From: Burkholderia humptydooensis
Lineage (GTDB): Bacteria > Pseudomonadota > Gammaproteobacteria > Burkholderiales > Burkholderiaceae
Length of the DNA stretch: 64,000 nucleotides
Direction of reading: 5' to 3'
Assembly: GCF_001513745.1 (NCBI RefSeq)
Contig: NZ_CP013380.1
Coordinates: 2,108,001-2,172,000 of the forward strand
In this document: piece after piece, positions 42,475 through 53,143 of the stretch
Layout: every line of letters begins with the position of its first letter
How positions within the stretch are numbered: the first letter of the stretch is position 1
Notes under the pieces: model-generated
Database searches by the model: none
What the model saw: the letters and a program-made list of their open reading frames with translations, nothing else
Told to the model about the DNA's origin: nothing
Position numbers and translations under genes: made by a program

Positions 42475-43419
42475 ATGAGAGTCCCCCGTTTCAGCCGTCC
42501 CGTGCGCGCGGCCGCGGCCGCCGCCGCGCTCGCCGTTTCCCTCTGCGCCGCCGCGCCCGGCGCGCGCGCCGCCGGCGCGGTCACCGTCGCGTCGAAGATC
42601 GACACCGAAGGCAACCTGCTCGGCAACGTGATCGCGCAGGTGCTGAAGGCGCACGGCATCGCCGTCGTCGACAAGATCGGGCTCGGCGCGACGCCGATCG
42701 TCCGCCGGGCGCTGACGACGGGCCAAATCGACATCTATCCGGAATACACGGGCAACGCCGCATTCTTCTTCAACAAGGCCGACGATCCCGCGTGGAAGAA
42801 CGCCGCGCAAGGCTACGCGCTCGCGAAGCAGCTCGATTACGCGGCGAACCGGATCGTCTGGCTCGCGCCCGCGCCCGCGAACAACACGTGGGGCGTCGCG
42901 GTGCTCAATTCGATCGCGCAAACGCAGCATCTGAAGACGTTCAGCGATTTCGGCAAGTGGGTCGGCGCGGGCGGCAAGGTGAAGCTCGCCGCGTCGGCCG
43001 AGTTCGTCAACAGCGCGTCCGCGCTGCCGTCGTTCGAGAAGGCGTATGGCTTCAAGCTGAAGCCGGAGCAGATGCTCGTGCTGTCGGGCGGCGACACCGC
43101 CGCGACGATCAAGGCCGCCGCGCAGCAGACGGACGGCGTGAACGCCGCGATGGTCTACGGCACCGACGGCGGCATCGCGGCCACGGGGCTCGCGGTGCTC
43201 GACGACGACAAGCACGTGCAGCCCGTCTACGCGCCCGCGCCGATCATCCGCGAGGCGGTGCTCAACGCGCATCCGCAGATCGCCGATTATCTGAAGCCCG
43301 TGTTCGCGAGCCTCGATCTGAAGACGCTGCAGACGCTCAACGCGCGAATCCAGATCAACGGCGAGCCGGCCGCGAGCGTCGCGGCGAGCTATCTGAAAGC
43401 GAAGGGCTTCGTCAAATGA
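42475..43419 (+). CDS. osmF: Osmoprotectant (glycine betaine/choline-type) ABC binding protein
   Basis: 314 residues with a signal peptide ([20 protein letters not shown], cut near ARA). The OpuAC/OsmF body shows VTVASKIDTEGNLLGNVIAQ, GLGATPIVRRALTTGQIDIY and PEYTG, the ligand-pocket motifs of ProX/OsmF proteins. ATG 42475 is chosen because it gives the signal peptide. It leads a four-gene operon with two permeases and one ATPase; its stop overlaps the next start. Confidence 0.92.
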   Translation: MRVPRFSRPVRAAAAAAALAVSLCAAAPGARAAGAVTVASKIDTEGNLLGNVIAQVLKAHGIAVVDKIGLGATPIVRRALTTGQIDIYPEYTGNAAFFFNKADDPAWKNAAQGYALAKQLDYAANRIVWLAPAPANNTWGVAVLNSIAQTQHLKTFSDFGKWVGAGGKVKLAASAEFVNSASALPSFEKAYGFKLKPEQMLVLSGGDTAATIKAAAQQTDGVNAAMVYGTDGGIAATGLAVLDDDKHVQPVYAPAPIIREAVLNAHPQIADYLKPVFASLDLKTLQTLNARIQINGEPAASVAASYLKAKGFVK

Positions 43420-44636
43420 CGGCGCGCACGGCGGGCGGGGCCGGCGCCCCCGCTCCCGCGCCGCGCCCGCGCGCGATTCCCGGATGGGCCGCGCGCGTCG
43501 ACAAGGTCGGCGCGCTGATCGCCGCGCTCGTCGCGTACGCGGCGTTCGTCGAGCCTTTCGTCACGCTGCGCGCGAACCGGATCGCGGCGGGCTCGGAACT
43601 CGCGCTCGGCGCGGTGTTTCCGGCGCTCCACGCTTACGCGCTCGACGCGCTGTGGGCGGCAGGCGCGCTCTTCGCGCTCGCGCGCAGCCGCGCGGCCGCG
43701 CGCGCCGCCGTCGGCGTCGTACTGGTGCTCGTGCTGTGCGTGGCGCTCGGCGCGGCGCCCGCGCATCTCGTCACGCCGGATACGCCGCTCGCGCGCGTGT
43801 CGCCCGCGGCGGGCGCCTGGCTGCTGCTGTTCGCGTTCGCGGTGCTGATCGCCGACGCGCTCGCCCGGATCGCGCCCACCCCGGCGATGCGCCTCGTCGC
43901 GCTCGCCGCGGCGCTCGGGGCGCTCGCCGCGTTCATCCACGGCGGCTTCTGGGACGGGCTGTCGGTGATGCAGGAATACGCGGTGCGCGCCGACACGTTC
44001 CGCAGCGAGGCGATCCGCCACCTCGCGCTCGTCGCCGGCTCGGTGGCGGCGGCCGTCGCGCTCGGCGTGCCGCTCGGCATCGGCTGCACGCGCTTCGCCG
44101 CGCTGCGCGGCGCGCTGCTGCCGCTCTTGAACGTCGTGCAGACGATTCCGAGCATCGCGCTGTACGGCCTGCTGATGGCGCCGCTCGCGATTCTCGCCGC
44201 GTGCGTGCCGCTCGCCGCCCGCCTCGGCGTGAGCGGCATCGGCGTCGCGCCCGCGCTGATCGCCCTCTTCCTGTATGCGCTGCTGCCGATCGTATCGAGC
44301 GTCGTCGTCGGCTTCGCGCAGGTGCCGGCCACTGTCGTCGAGGCGGCACTCGCGATGGGGATGACGGGCCGCGAGCGGCTCGTCGCGATCGAGCTGCCGC
44401 TCGCGCTGCCCGTCGTGCTCTCCGGCGTGCGCATCGTGCTCGTGCAGAACATCGGCCTGGCGGCCGTCGCCGCGCTGATCGGCGGCGGCGGCTTCGGCAC
44501 GTTCATCTTCCAGGGGATCGGCCAGTCCGCCACCGATCTCGTGCTGCTCGGCGCGCTGCCGACGATCGCGCTCGCGCTCGTCACCGCCGTGCTGTTCGAG
44601 GCCGCGACCGACCTCGCGAAAGGAGCGCGCCGATGA
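43416..44636 (+). CDS. Osmoprotectant ABC permease, extended (OsmY/YehY-type)
   Basis: 406 residues. The C-terminal ~200 residues are the OpuB/OsmW permease fold (LGVPLGIGCTRFAALRGALL, LLNVVQTIPSIALYGLLMAP, and coupling motif EAALAMGMTGRERLVAIELP). The N-terminal ~190 residues add about four extra membrane spans, as in YehY. It overlaps the binding-protein gene by four bases and is followed by the ATPase with another four-base overlap. Confidence 0.92.
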   Translation: MTARTAGGAGAPAPAPRPRAIPGWAARVDKVGALIAALVAYAAFVEPFVTLRANRIAAGSELALGAVFPALHAYALDALWAAGALFALARSRAAARAAVGVVLVLVLCVALGAAPAHLVTPDTPLARVSPAAGAWLLLFAFAVLIADALARIAPTPAMRLVALAAALGALAAFIHGGFWDGLSVMQEYAVRADTFRSEAIRHLALVAGSVAAAVALGVPLGIGCTRFAALRGALLPLLNVVQTIPSIALYGLLMAPLAILAACVPLAARLGVSGIGVAPALIALFLYALLPIVSSVVVGFAQVPATVVEAALAMGMTGRERLVAIELPLALPVVLSGVRIVLVQNIGLAAVAALIGGGGFGTFIFQGIGQSATDLVLLGALPTIALALVTAVLFEAATDLAKGARR

Positions 44637-45571
44637 TCGAGATCGAACGCGTGAGCCGGCTGTTCGGCGATCTCGCCGCGGTCGACGACGTGTCGCTCGC
44701 CGTCGCGCGCGGCACGGTGACGGCGCTCGTCGGCGCATCGGGCAGCGGCAAGTCGACGCTGCTGCGGATGATCAACCGGCTGATCGCGCCGACGAGCGGG
44801 ACGATTCGCGTCGACGGCGTCGACACCGCGAGCGTGCCCGCCGAGACGCTGCGGCGCGGGATCGGCTACGTGATCCAGGGGCACGGCCTCTTTCCGCACT
44901 GGACGGTCGCGCGCAACATCGCGACCGTGCCGCGCCTGCTCGGCTGGCGCGCGGCGCGCATCGACGCGCGCGTGCGCGAGCTGCTCGAGCTGTTCGAGCT
45001 CGACTACGGCACATACGCGCGCAAGCTGCCGCACCAGTTGTCGGGCGGCCAGCAGCAGCGCGTCGGCGTCGCGCGCGCGCTCGCGGCCGAGCCCGCGATC
45101 CTGCTGATGGACGAGCCGTTCGGCGCGCTCGATCCGATCATCCGCGGCAAGGCGCAGGACGATCTCGTCGCGCTGCAGCGCAGGCTCAAGATCACGATCG
45201 TGATCGTCACGCACGACATCGACGAGGCGCTGCGGCTCGGCGACCAGATCGCGGTGATGGACGCGGGGCGCATCCTGCAGGCAGGCACGCCCGCCGAGAT
45301 TCTCGGCCGGCCGCAGCCGGGCGTCGTCGAGCGGCTCGTCGCGGGCCTCGACCGGCCGCTGCGCCTGCTCGCGCTCACGCGCGTCGCGGCGCTCGCCGAG
45401 CCGGGCGCCGCGCCCGGCGAGCCGATCCCGGGCGCGCTCACGCTGCGCGACGCGATCTCCGAGCTGCTGTGGCGCGGCGTGAGCATGCTGCCCGTATCGA
45501 GCGCCGACGGCGCGGTGACGACGCGCATCACGCTCGATGCGATCGTCGCGCAGGCGAAGCGGCCGGAATGA
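44633..45571 (+). CDS. osmV: Osmoprotectant ABC ATPase
   Basis: 312 residues. Walker A GASGSGKST (34-42), Q-loop YVIQGHGLFPHWTV, signature LSGGQQQRVGVARAL, Walker B ILLMDEPFGALDP and the switch His in VTHDIDEAL, all as in OpuCA/ProV. The C-terminal ~70 residues hold a weak CBS-like segment (LTLRDAISELLWRGVSMLPV), which in OpuA-type ATPases can sense ionic strength. GGAGCGCG before ATG 44633. Confidence 0.93.
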   Translation: MIEIERVSRLFGDLAAVDDVSLAVARGTVTALVGASGSGKSTLLRMINRLIAPTSGTIRVDGVDTASVPAETLRRGIGYVIQGHGLFPHWTVARNIATVPRLLGWRAARIDARVRELLELFELDYGTYARKLPHQLSGGQQQRVGVARALAAEPAILLMDEPFGALDPIIRGKAQDDLVALQRRLKITIVIVTHDIDEALRLGDQIAVMDAGRILQAGTPAEILGRPQPGVVERLVAGLDRPLRLLALTRVAALAEPGAAPGEPIPGALTLRDAISELLWRGVSMLPVSSADGAVTTRITLDAIVAQAKRPE

Positions 45572-46395
45572 GGCGCGCGATGAAAGCCGCGAGCGCCGCG
45601 CGCAATACGGGCGCGCCGGGCGCGCTCGGCGCAGCGAGCCGGCGCGCGGGCGTCACGCTTGCGCGCATCGCCGCGCTGGCGGTGCTCGCCGTGATGCTCG
45701 CGCGGCCCGGCTGGCTCGAGCCCCTTTTCGCGCCGTTCGCCGACAACGGCGCGCCCGCGATCTACCGGCGCGCGAGCCTCCTCGACCTGACGCTGTCGCA
45801 TCTCGCGATCGTCGCGGCGGCGAGCGCGGCGGGCGCGATCGTCGCGCTCGCGGCGGGGATCTTCGTCACGCGGCGCGCGGGCGCGGAGTTCCTGCCCGTG
45901 GCGCGCAGCGTCGTGCACATCGGGCAAACCTTTCCGCCCGTCGCGGTGCTCGCGCTCGCGGTGCCGGCGATCGGCTTCGGCGTGAAGCCCGTGCTGATCG
46001 CGCTGATCCTGTACGGACTGCTGCCGATCTTCGAAAGCACGATCGCGGGGCTGCAGGACGTGCCCGCCGACGCCGTGGACGCCGCGCGCGGGATGGGGAT
46101 GAGCGGGCTGCAGCGGCTCGCGTGGATCGAGCTGCCGCTTGCGTTCCCGGTGATCCTGAACGGCATCCGGCTTGCGGTCGTCATCAATCTCGGCACGGCG
46201 ACGATCGGCTCGACCGTCGCAGCGAAGGGACTCGGCGACGTAATCATCGCGGGGCTGCAGACGGCGAACACCGCGTTCGTGCTGCAAGGCGGCCTCGTCG
46301 TCGCGCTGCTCGCGGTGCTGATCTACGACGCGCTCGGCGCGCTCGGCCGATGGCTCGCGCCGGCGGGCGCGGCGCGGCGCGAAGGCTGCGCGTAG
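45568..46395 (+). CDS. Osmoprotectant ABC permease (OsmW-type)
   Basis: 275 residues, with an Ala/Arg-rich start then five or six membrane spans. SVVHIGQTFPPVAVLALAVP and the coupling region DAARGMGMSGLQRLAWIELP are standard for the family. It is the second permease, pairing with the longer one. ATG 45568 overlaps the ATPase stop; ATG 45580 is an alternative. Last gene of the operon. Confidence 0.92.
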   Translation: MRRAMKAASAARNTGAPGALGAASRRAGVTLARIAALAVLAVMLARPGWLEPLFAPFADNGAPAIYRRASLLDLTLSHLAIVAAASAAGAIVALAAGIFVTRRAGAEFLPVARSVVHIGQTFPPVAVLALAVPAIGFGVKPVLIALILYGLLPIFESTIAGLQDVPADAVDAARGMGMSGLQRLAWIELPLAFPVILNGIRLAVVINLGTATIGSTVAAKGLGDVIIAGLQTANTAFVLQGGLVVALLAVLIYDALGALGRWLAPAGAARREGCA

Positions 46396-46898
46396 CCCGG
46401 CCGCGCGCGGCGCGAGCGGCGCCCGGCATCGCTTTTGGCGCAGCGCAGCCCGCCCGTGTCGGCTTCGGCACGCGCGGCCTGCAGCGATTTCAGCAAGATG
46501 GAATCGTATCGAACGAGGTCATCGCGACAGGCACCTACCTGTCCGACGAATGCCGATCCGTGCCGTTGAAACGTGCTCGCCGCGTGCGTGTACGACAGCG
46601 ACATGCACACCGATCCTAGCACCGTTTGCACATGCTCCGACCGCCTTCCGGCTGCCTTCCGGCGTTTTTTGATCCATGACATGAAGTGCCGTTTAAATTG
46701 TTTCCAATCAGTAAGCCATCGGGAAGAATTGAATCGACGACAGCGAATTCAAATGCCGAATTTGACGGATTTGGAACGCGTTCGATCGGCTCGTTTTGCA
46801 CACGAGAAGCGGGATTCAAGGCCTGATTCGGTCGCGTGCGTAAATGCGGCGCCAAAAGCGCTCGTGAGCAAGGTCGAACGGAAAAGCAGGAAAGCACG
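46396..46898. other. Intergenic stretch, no gene seen
   Basis: About 500 bases; the first 150 are GC-rich with no good frame, the rest (46600-46890) are AT-richer than average with several TTGAAT/TTTGACGG-like stretches that would suit a promoter for the RRM-like gene. No tRNA, no hairpin with a T-run, and no frame over 60 codons with coding character. Confidence 0.5.
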
Positions 46899-47231
46899 AT
46901 GAGAATCTGCATTGAAAATATTCAACCGGGGGTCACGCGAGAAGAGCTGCAGGCTTTTCTATTCAAATACACCGGAAAGACATTTACCGATATTCAATTC
47001 ATCGGAGAGTCGGGCCCGAGGCCGGGCGCGCTGATCGATATCGACGGCGCCAGTTGGAGCGCGCTCGCGGAAATCCGCCGCCGGCTGCACGGCATGTACT
47101 GGAAGCGGCGCCGGATCGGCGTCTGGCTCTTTTCATTCTGGGACCGCAGCGACGCAGCCGAGGTGCGGCGTCAACGCGAAGCCCGGACACAAGCGGCAAG
47201 GAGCACGCCCATGACGACGCTCCGCCGATAA
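46899..47231 (+). CDS. Small RRM-like RNA-binding protein
   Basis: 110 residues. The first 80 fit one RNA-recognition-like fold: MRICIENIQPGVTREELQAF as the first strand and helix, then ALIDIDGASWSALAEIRRRL and WKRRRIGVWLF as the last strand. The aromatic RNP residues are only partly kept. The end is basic and unstructured. It lies 154 bases upstream of arcD on the same strand; whether it has anything to do with arginine use is unknown. GCAGGAAAG precedes ATG 46899. Confidence 0.6.
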   Translation: MRICIENIQPGVTREELQAFLFKYTGKTFTDIQFIGESGPRPGALIDIDGASWSALAEIRRRLHGMYWKRRRIGVWLFSFWDRSDAAEVRRQREARTQAARSTPMTTLRR

Positions 47232-47385
47232 CGCCCGAACGGGCAAGCATCGACCCAATTCAAACGACGCGCGTTCCGCCGGACCGCGCGCAAGCGGCAA
47301 CCGCCGTGCTCCCCCGCCCCCGGCGGACGCGCGATGGCCGCGTGCGCGCCGCGTTTTTGCGCGAACGCGATTGCGAGGAAACATC

Positions 47386-48846
47386 ATGGCTGAAGTGACA
47401 CAAGAACGAGACGTCGCGGCGCAATCCGTGACGAACAGGCTGCGGCTCGGCGCGCTCACCGCGCTCGTGGTCGGATCGATGATCGGCGGCGGCATTTTCT
47501 CGCTGCCGCAGAACATGGCGGCCACCGCCGAAGCGGGCGCGATCCTGATCGGCTGGGCGATCACCGCGGTCGGCATGCTCACGCTCGCGTTCGTGTTCCA
47601 GACGCTCGCGAACCGCAAGCCGCAGCTCGACGGCGGCGTCTACGCGTATGCGCAGGCAGGCTTCGGCGACTACATGGGCTTCTCGTCCGCGTGGGGCTAC
47701 TGGATCAGCGCGTGGCTCGGCAACGTCGGCTACTTCGTGCTGCTGTTCTCGACGCTCGGCTATTTCTTCCCGGTGTTCGGCGAAGGCAACACGCCCGCCG
47801 CGATCGCGGGCGCATCGGTGCTGCTATGGGCCGTGCACTTGCTCGTGCTGCGCGGAATCCGGCAGGCGGCGTTCGTCAATCTCGTCACGACCGTCGCGAA
47901 GATCGTCCCGCTCGCCGTCTTCATCCTGATCTGCTTCTTCGCGTTCAAGCTCGACGTGTTCCGCACCGATATCTGGGGCCGCACGAATCCGTCGCTCGGC
48001 TCGGTGATGAACCAGGTCCGCAACATGATGCTCGTGACCGTCTGGGTATTCATCGGCATCGAGGGTGCGAGCATCTTCTCGGCGCGCGCCGAAAAGCGCA
48101 GCGACGTCGGCCGCGCGACCGTGATCGGCTTCGTCGGCGTGCTGCTCGTGCTCGTGCTCGTGAACGTGCTGTCGCTCGGCCTCATGACGCAGCCGCAGCT
48201 CGCGAAGCTGCAGAACCCGTCGATGGCGGCCGTGCTCGAGCACGTCGTCGGCCACTGGGGCGCGGTGCTCATCAGCGCCGGCCTCGTCGTGTCGCTCGCC
48301 GGCGCGCTGCTGTCGTGGGTGCTGCTTTGCGCGGAAATCATGTTTTCTGCCGCGAAGGACCACACGATGCCCGCGTTCCTGCGCAAGGAGAACGCGAATC
48401 ACGTGCCGGCGAACGCGCTCTGGCTCACGAACGCGATGGTCCAGGTGTTCCTGCTGATCACGCTGTTTTCGCGAAGCACCTATCTGTCGCTGATCTATCT
48501 CGCGACGTCGATGATCCTGATCCCGTACTTCTGGTCGGCCGCCTACGCGCTTCTCATCGCCGTGCGCGGCGAAACCTACGAGGGCGACGCGCGCGCGCGC
48601 CGCAAGGATCTTTTCGTCGCCGCGCTCGCCGTGCTCTACGCGGTGTGGCTGCTGTACGCGGGCGGCGTCAAGTACCTGCTGCTGTCCGCCCTTCTCTATG
48701 CGCCGGGCGCGCTCTTCTTCGCGAAGGCGAAGCGCGAGCTCGGCAAGCCGGTTTTCACCGCCGCCGAAAAGCTGATCTTCGCGGCGGCGGCCGCCGCCGC
48801 ACTCGCCGCGGCCTACGCGCTCCACCGCGGGCTCATCACACTTTGA
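47386..48846 (+). CDS. arcD: Arginine/ornithine antiporter ArcD
   Basis: 486 residues, about 12-14 membrane spans of the APC superfamily. The family start [20 protein letters not shown] with [18 protein letters not shown] is characteristic of ArcD. It exchanges external arginine for internal ornithine, feeding the pathway encoded by the next three genes. ATG 47386 follows GAGGAA. Spacing to arcA is 17 bases, so it is operonic. Confidence 0.95.
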   Translation: MAEVTQERDVAAQSVTNRLRLGALTALVVGSMIGGGIFSLPQNMAATAEAGAILIGWAITAVGMLTLAFVFQTLANRKPQLDGGVYAYAQAGFGDYMGFSSAWGYWISAWLGNVGYFVLLFSTLGYFFPVFGEGNTPAAIAGASVLLWAVHLLVLRGIRQAAFVNLVTTVAKIVPLAVFILICFFAFKLDVFRTDIWGRTNPSLGSVMNQVRNMMLVTVWVFIGIEGASIFSARAEKRSDVGRATVIGFVGVLLVLVLVNVLSLGLMTQPQLAKLQNPSMAAVLEHVVGHWGAVLISAGLVVSLAGALLSWVLLCAEIMFSAAKDHTMPAFLRKENANHVPANALWLTNAMVQVFLLITLFSRSTYLSLIYLATSMILIPYFWSAAYALLIAVRGETYEGDARARRKDLFVAALAVLYAVWLLYAGGVKYLLLSALLYAPGALFFAKAKRELGKPVFTAAEKLIFAAAAAAALAAAYALHRGLITL

Positions 48847-48863
48847 TCGAAGAGGTAATCAAC

Positions 48864-50120
48864 ATGTCCCAAGCCACTCCTCAAGTCGGTGTCCATTCCG
48901 AAGTCGGCAAGCTGCGCAAGGTGCTCGTCTGCTCGCCGGGCCTCGCGCACCAGCGCCTCACGCCGAGCAACTGCGACGAGCTGCTGTTCGACGACGTGAT
49001 GTGGGTGAACCAGGCGAAGCGCGACCACTTCGATTTCATGTCGAAGATGCGCGAGCGCGGCGCCGAGGTGCTCGAGATGCACAACCTGCTGACCGAGACC
49101 GTGCAGAACCCGGTCGCGCTCAAGTGGATTCTCGATCGCAAGATCACGCCGGACAACGTCGGCATCGGCCTCGTCGACGAAGTGCGCGCGTGGCTCGAGA
49201 GCCTCGAGCCGCGCGCGCTCGCCGAGTTCCTGATCGGCGGCGTCGCGGCGAGCGACATTCCGGGCGCCGAGCGCTCGAAGGTGCTCACGCTGTTCCGCGA
49301 CTATCTCGGCAAGTCGTCGTTCGTGCTGCCGCCGCTGCCGAACATGATGTTCACGCGCGACACGTCGTGCTGGATCTATGGCGGCGTCACGCTCAATCCG
49401 ATGCACTGGCCCGCGCGCCGGCAGGAGACGCTCCTCGTCGCCGCGGTCTACAAATTCCATCCGGCGTTCGCCGATGCGAAGTTCGACGTCTGGTACGGCG
49501 ACCCCGATCGGGATCACGGCATGGCGACGCTCGAAGGCGGCGACGTGATGCCGATCGGCCGCGGCGTCGTGCTCGTCGGGATGGGCGAGCGCACGTCGCG
49601 CCAGGCGGTCGGCCAGCTCGCGCAGTCGCTGTTCGCCAAGGGCGCGGCCGAGCGCGTGATCGTCGCCGGGCTGCCGAACTCGCGCGCGTCGATGCACCTC
49701 GACACCGTGTTCAGCTTCTGCGATCGCGATCTCGTGACGATCTTCCCCGAAGTCGTGAACCGGATCGTGCCGTTCTCGCTGCGCCCCGGCGGCGACGCGC
49801 ATTACGGCATCGACATCGAGCGCGAGGACAAGCCGTTCATCGACGTCGTCGCGCAGGCGCTCGGCCTGAAGTCGCTGCGCGTCGTCGAGACGGGCGGCAA
49901 CGATTTCGCCGCCGAGCGCGAGCAATGGGACGACGGCAACAACATGGTCTGCATCGAGCCGGGCGTCGTCGTCGGCTACGACCGCAACACGTACACGAAC
50001 ACGCTGCTGCGCAAGGCGGGCGTCGAGGTGATCACGATCGGCTCGAGCGAGCTCGGCCGCGGCCGAGGCGGCGGCCACTGCATGACCTGCCCGGTCCTGC
50101 GCGACCCCGTCGACTACTGA
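48864..50120 (+). CDS. arcA: Arginine deiminase
   Basis: 418 residues. Start [20 protein letters not shown], the metal-free guanidino-binding motifs [18 protein letters not shown] and [20 protein letters not shown] with [13 protein letters not shown], and catalytic Cys in [20 protein letters not shown]. It hydrolyses arginine to citrulline and ammonia, the first step of anaerobic arginine use and a means of acid resistance. GAGGTAAT ribosome site. A long in-frame extension upstream runs through arcD in the wrong frame. Confidence 0.98.
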   Translation: MSQATPQVGVHSEVGKLRKVLVCSPGLAHQRLTPSNCDELLFDDVMWVNQAKRDHFDFMSKMRERGAEVLEMHNLLTETVQNPVALKWILDRKITPDNVGIGLVDEVRAWLESLEPRALAEFLIGGVAASDIPGAERSKVLTLFRDYLGKSSFVLPPLPNMMFTRDTSCWIYGGVTLNPMHWPARRQETLLVAAVYKFHPAFADAKFDVWYGDPDRDHGMATLEGGDVMPIGRGVVLVGMGERTSRQAVGQLAQSLFAKGAAERVIVAGLPNSRASMHLDTVFSFCDRDLVTIFPEVVNRIVPFSLRPGGDAHYGIDIEREDKPFIDVVAQALGLKSLRVVETGGNDFAAEREQWDDGNNMVCIEPGVVVGYDRNTYTNTLLRKAGVEVITIGSSELGRGRGGGHCMTCPVLRDPVDY

Positions 50121-50181
50121 CGCAAGCGTCGCGGCGCGCGCGCATGCGCCGCTGGCCCCGACCAACCTACGGAGAAACGAG

Positions 50182-51192
50182 ATGAGCTTCAACCTGCACA
50201 ATCGCAATCTGCTGAGCCTGATCCATCACAGCGCACGCGAGCTGCGCTATCTGCTCGACCTCGCGCGCGACCTGAAGCGCGCGAAGTACAGCGGCACCGA
50301 GCAGCCGCGCCTGCTGCGCAAGAACATCGCGCTCATCTTCGAAAAGACGTCCACCCGCACGCGCTGCGCGTTCGAGGTCGCCGCGTATGACCAGGGCGCG
50401 AACGTCACGTACATCGATCCTTCGTCGTCGCAGATCGGCCACAAGGAAAGCATGAAGGACACGGCGCGCGTGCTGGGCCGGATGTACGACGCGATCGAGT
50501 ACCGCGGCTTCAGCCAGGAGATCGTCGAGGAGCTCGCGCATCACGCGGGCGTGCCCGTCTTCAACGGGCTCACCGACGAATACCACCCGACGCAGATGCT
50601 CGCCGACGTGATGACGATGCGCGAGCACAGCGACAAGCCGCTGCACGACATCAGCTACGCGTATCTCGGCGATGCGCGCAACAACATGGGCAATTCGCTG
50701 CTTCTGATCGGCGCGAAGCTCGGAATGGACGTGCGCATCGGCGCGCCGAAGTCGCTCTGGCCTGCCGCCGGTTTCATCGCGCAGTGCGAGGCGTTCGCGG
50801 CTGAAAGCGGCGCGCGGCTCACGTTGACCGAAGATCCATACGAAGCGGTCAAGGGCGTCGATTTCATTCACACCGACGTGTGGGTGTCGATGGGCGAGCC
50901 CATCGAGGCGTGGGACGAGCGGATCAACGCGCTGCTGCCGTATCAGGTGAACCGCAAGCTGATCGAATCGACGGGCAATCCGCGCACGCGCTTCATGCAC
51001 TGCCTGCCTTCGTTCCACAACTGCGAAACGAAGGTCGGCAAGCAGATCGCCGAGCGCTATCCGCACCTGAAGGACGGCATCGAAGTCACCGACGAAGTGT
51101 TCGAGTCGCCGCGCTGCATCGCGTTCGAGCAGGCGGAAAACCGCATGCACACGATCAAGGCGGTCCTCGTGTCGACGCTCGGCAGCATCTGA
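50182..51192 (+). CDS. arcB: Catabolic ornithine carbamoyltransferase
   Basis: 336 residues. Carbamoyl-phosphate site [44 protein letters not shown] and ornithine-side HCLPSFHN motifs are all intact. In this operon it runs toward ornithine plus carbamoyl phosphate from citrulline. The last residue region resembles other catabolic OTCases. ATG 50182 follows CGGAGAAACG. The spacer after arcA is about 60 bases. Confidence 0.97.
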   Translation: MSFNLHNRNLLSLIHHSARELRYLLDLARDLKRAKYSGTEQPRLLRKNIALIFEKTSTRTRCAFEVAAYDQGANVTYIDPSSSQIGHKESMKDTARVLGRMYDAIEYRGFSQEIVEELAHHAGVPVFNGLTDEYHPTQMLADVMTMREHSDKPLHDISYAYLGDARNNMGNSLLLIGAKLGMDVRIGAPKSLWPAAGFIAQCEAFAAESGARLTLTEDPYEAVKGVDFIHTDVWVSMGEPIEAWDERINALLPYQVNRKLIESTGNPRTRFMHCLPSFHNCETKVGKQIAERYPHLKDGIEVTDEVFESPRCIAFEQAENRMHTIKAVLVSTLGSI

Positions 51193-51268
51193 CGGCCCGG
51201 CGCGCGCAATCGAACCGGATGGCGCGCGAGGCCGCGCCGTCCGCACCGTTGGCACAACAAGGAGAAAC

Positions 51269-52210
51269 ATGATGCGTATCGTCATCGCATTGGGCGGCAA
51301 TGCGCTCTTGCAGCGCAATCAGCCGATGACCGAAGCCCAGCAGCGCGAGAACGTGAAGATCGCGGTCGCGCAGATCGCGCAGATCGCGCCCGGCAACGAG
51401 CTCGTGATCGCGCACGGCAACGGGCCGCAGGTCGGCCTGCTCGCGTTGCAGGGCGCGGCATACGCCGAAGTCGCGCCCTACCCGCTCGACGTGCTTGGCG
51501 CGCAGACGGAAGGGATGATCGGCTATCTGATCGAACAGGAAATGGGCAACCTGCTGCCGCCCGACGCGCCGTTCGCGACGCTGCTCACGCAAGTCGAGGT
51601 CGATCCGGCCGATCCCGCGTTCGAGCATCCGACGAAGCCGATCGGCCCCGTCTACTCGCGCGGCGAGGCCGAGCGGCTCGCGCGGGAAAAAGGCTGGCAC
51701 ATCGCGCCCGACGGCGACAAGTTCCGCCGCGTCGTGCCGAGCCCGCGGCCGCGGCGCATTTTCGAGATCCGGCCGGTCAAGTGGCTGCTCGAGAAGGGCA
51801 CGATCGTGATCTGCGCGGGCGGCGGCGGCATTCCGACGCGCTACGATGCGAGCGGCAAGCTCTCGGGCGTCGAGGCGGTGATCGACAAGGATCTGTGCGC
51901 ATCGCTGCTCGCGCGCGAATTGCATGCGGACCTGCTCGTGATCGCGACCGATGTCGACGGCGCGTACATCGACTGGGGCAAGCCGACCCAAGCGCTGATC
52001 GAAGCCGCGCATCCGGACGAACTCGAGCGGCTCGGCTTCGCGGCCGGCTCGATGGGGCCGAAGGTGCAGGCGGCGATCGAGTTCGCGCGGCAAACCGGGC
52101 ACGATGCGGTGATCGGCTCGCTCGCCGACATCGTCGCGATCGCCGAGGGCCGAGCCGGCACGCGGGTCAGCACGAAGGTCGACGGGATTCGCTACCGGAA
52201 GCCGCAGTAA
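51269..52210 (+). CDS. arcC: Carbamate kinase
   Basis: 313 residues. [20 protein letters not shown] is the typical start, with [45 protein letters not shown] and [14 protein letters not shown]. It makes ATP from carbamoyl phosphate and ADP, completing the deiminase pathway. ATG 51269 and ATG 51272 are both possible behind GGAGAAAC. It ends the arc operon. Confidence 0.97.
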   Translation: MMRIVIALGGNALLQRNQPMTEAQQRENVKIAVAQIAQIAPGNELVIAHGNGPQVGLLALQGAAYAEVAPYPLDVLGAQTEGMIGYLIEQEMGNLLPPDAPFATLLTQVEVDPADPAFEHPTKPIGPVYSRGEAERLAREKGWHIAPDGDKFRRVVPSPRPRRIFEIRPVKWLLEKGTIVICAGGGGIPTRYDASGKLSGVEAVIDKDLCASLLARELHADLLVIATDVDGAYIDWGKPTQALIEAAHPDELERLGFAAGSMGPKVQAAIEFARQTGHDAVIGSLADIVAIAEGRAGTRVSTKVDGIRYRKPQ

Positions 52211-52348
52211 CCGCGCGGTGACATGGAACGGCGGCCGCGGCGGGCTGTCCGCTGCGCAGCCTGAGCCGCCGAGCCGCGTTGGCGGCGCGATGATCGTCGC
52301 CGCAGCCGCCTCAGCCGCCGCAGTCGCGATGCACACGGCGTCGTGCGC

Positions 52349-53143
52349 TCACGCGCCGCGCCGCTCGTTCTGGCGGCGCGTCCACGCCCGCGCCTGCTCG
52401 TCGCGCACGAACTGCTCGACGGCGGCGGGCAGCAGGTTGCGGAACAGCCCGCCATCGCCCTCGGTCACGTCGACCATCTTCTCGATCATCTCCAGCGGAT
52501 CGTATTGCTCGAACGGGAACGTCAGCCTCTCGGGCGTCGCCGCGGCGCGCGCCGGGTCGAGCCAGCGGCGCGGCGTCTCCATCATCTGGTCGTTGAAGCC
52601 CGTGCTGTACGGCCCCGGATTGACGACGGCGATCTGGATGCCGTGTGCGTCGAGCTCCGCGTGCATCGCCTCGGCAATCGCTTCGACCGCGTGCTTCGAC
52701 GCGCAATACGCCCCCGTATACGCGCCGGTGACGAGCCCCGCGATCGACGACACGAACACGATCCTGCCGCGCCCGCGCGCGATCATCCCGTGCGCGACCT
52801 GCTGCGTCAGCGCGAGCGGGCCGAACACGTTGATCTCGAACAGCTCGCGAACGATGTCGACGGGCAGATCGACGAGCGCGCCCGCCTCGCCCGCGCCCGC
52901 GTTGTTCAGCAGCACGTCGATCTCCCAGCGCTCGGCCTGCTCGCGGTCGCGCGCGGATGTCACGTCGAGCTTCACGGCGTCGAGCGCGACGCCGCGCCGC
53001 GCAGCCTCGGCGTTCAGCTCGGTGATCTGCGGGACGATCTGCACGCCCGCGATCACGTGATGGCCCCTCGCGGCGAGCCGCAGCGCGACCTCTCGGCCGA
53101 ATCCCGAGCCTGCGCCCGTCACCAGAATGCGTTTGTCAGTCAT
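52349..53143 (-). CDS. Short-chain dehydrogenase/reductase
   Basis: 264 residues. NAD(P) site VTGAGSGFGREVALRLAARG (8-27), NNAGAG (about 88-93), catalytic Ser in VSSIAG and the Y-x-x-x-K motif YCASKHAVEAIAEAMHAEL. The end is an SDR type that acts on unknown carbonyl substrates. ATG 53143 overlaps the upstream GlcG-like stop by four bases, so the two form one transcript. Confidence 0.92.
   Translation of the reverse strand: MTDKRILVTGAGSGFGREVALRLAARGHHVIAGVQIVPQITELNAEAARRGVALDAVKLDVTSARDREQAERWEIDVLLNNAGAGEAGALVDLPVDIVRELFEINVFGPLALTQQVAHGMIARGRGRIVFVSSIAGLVTGAYTGAYCASKHAVEAIAEAMHAELDAHGIQIAVVNPGPYSTGFNDQMMETPRRWLDPARAAATPERLTFPFEQYDPLEMIEKMVDVTEGDGGLFRNLLPAAVEQFVRDEQARAWTRRQNERRGA

Noticed and set aside
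42198..44636. 812-aa forward frame across the OsmF-like gene and permease
   Set aside because: The permease starts at ATG 43416 overlapping the binding-protein stop. The earlier part is out of frame with OsmF and is composed of Arg/Ala noise.
47232..47385. ANR/FNR box before arcD
   Set aside because: No TTGAT-N4-ATCAA or close variant seen in the interval.
47691..50120. 809-aa forward frame suggesting an arcD-arcA fusion
   Set aside because: The first half is arcD read in the wrong frame. True ArcA begins at ATG 48864 behind its own ribosome site, and ArcD is complete with its own stop.
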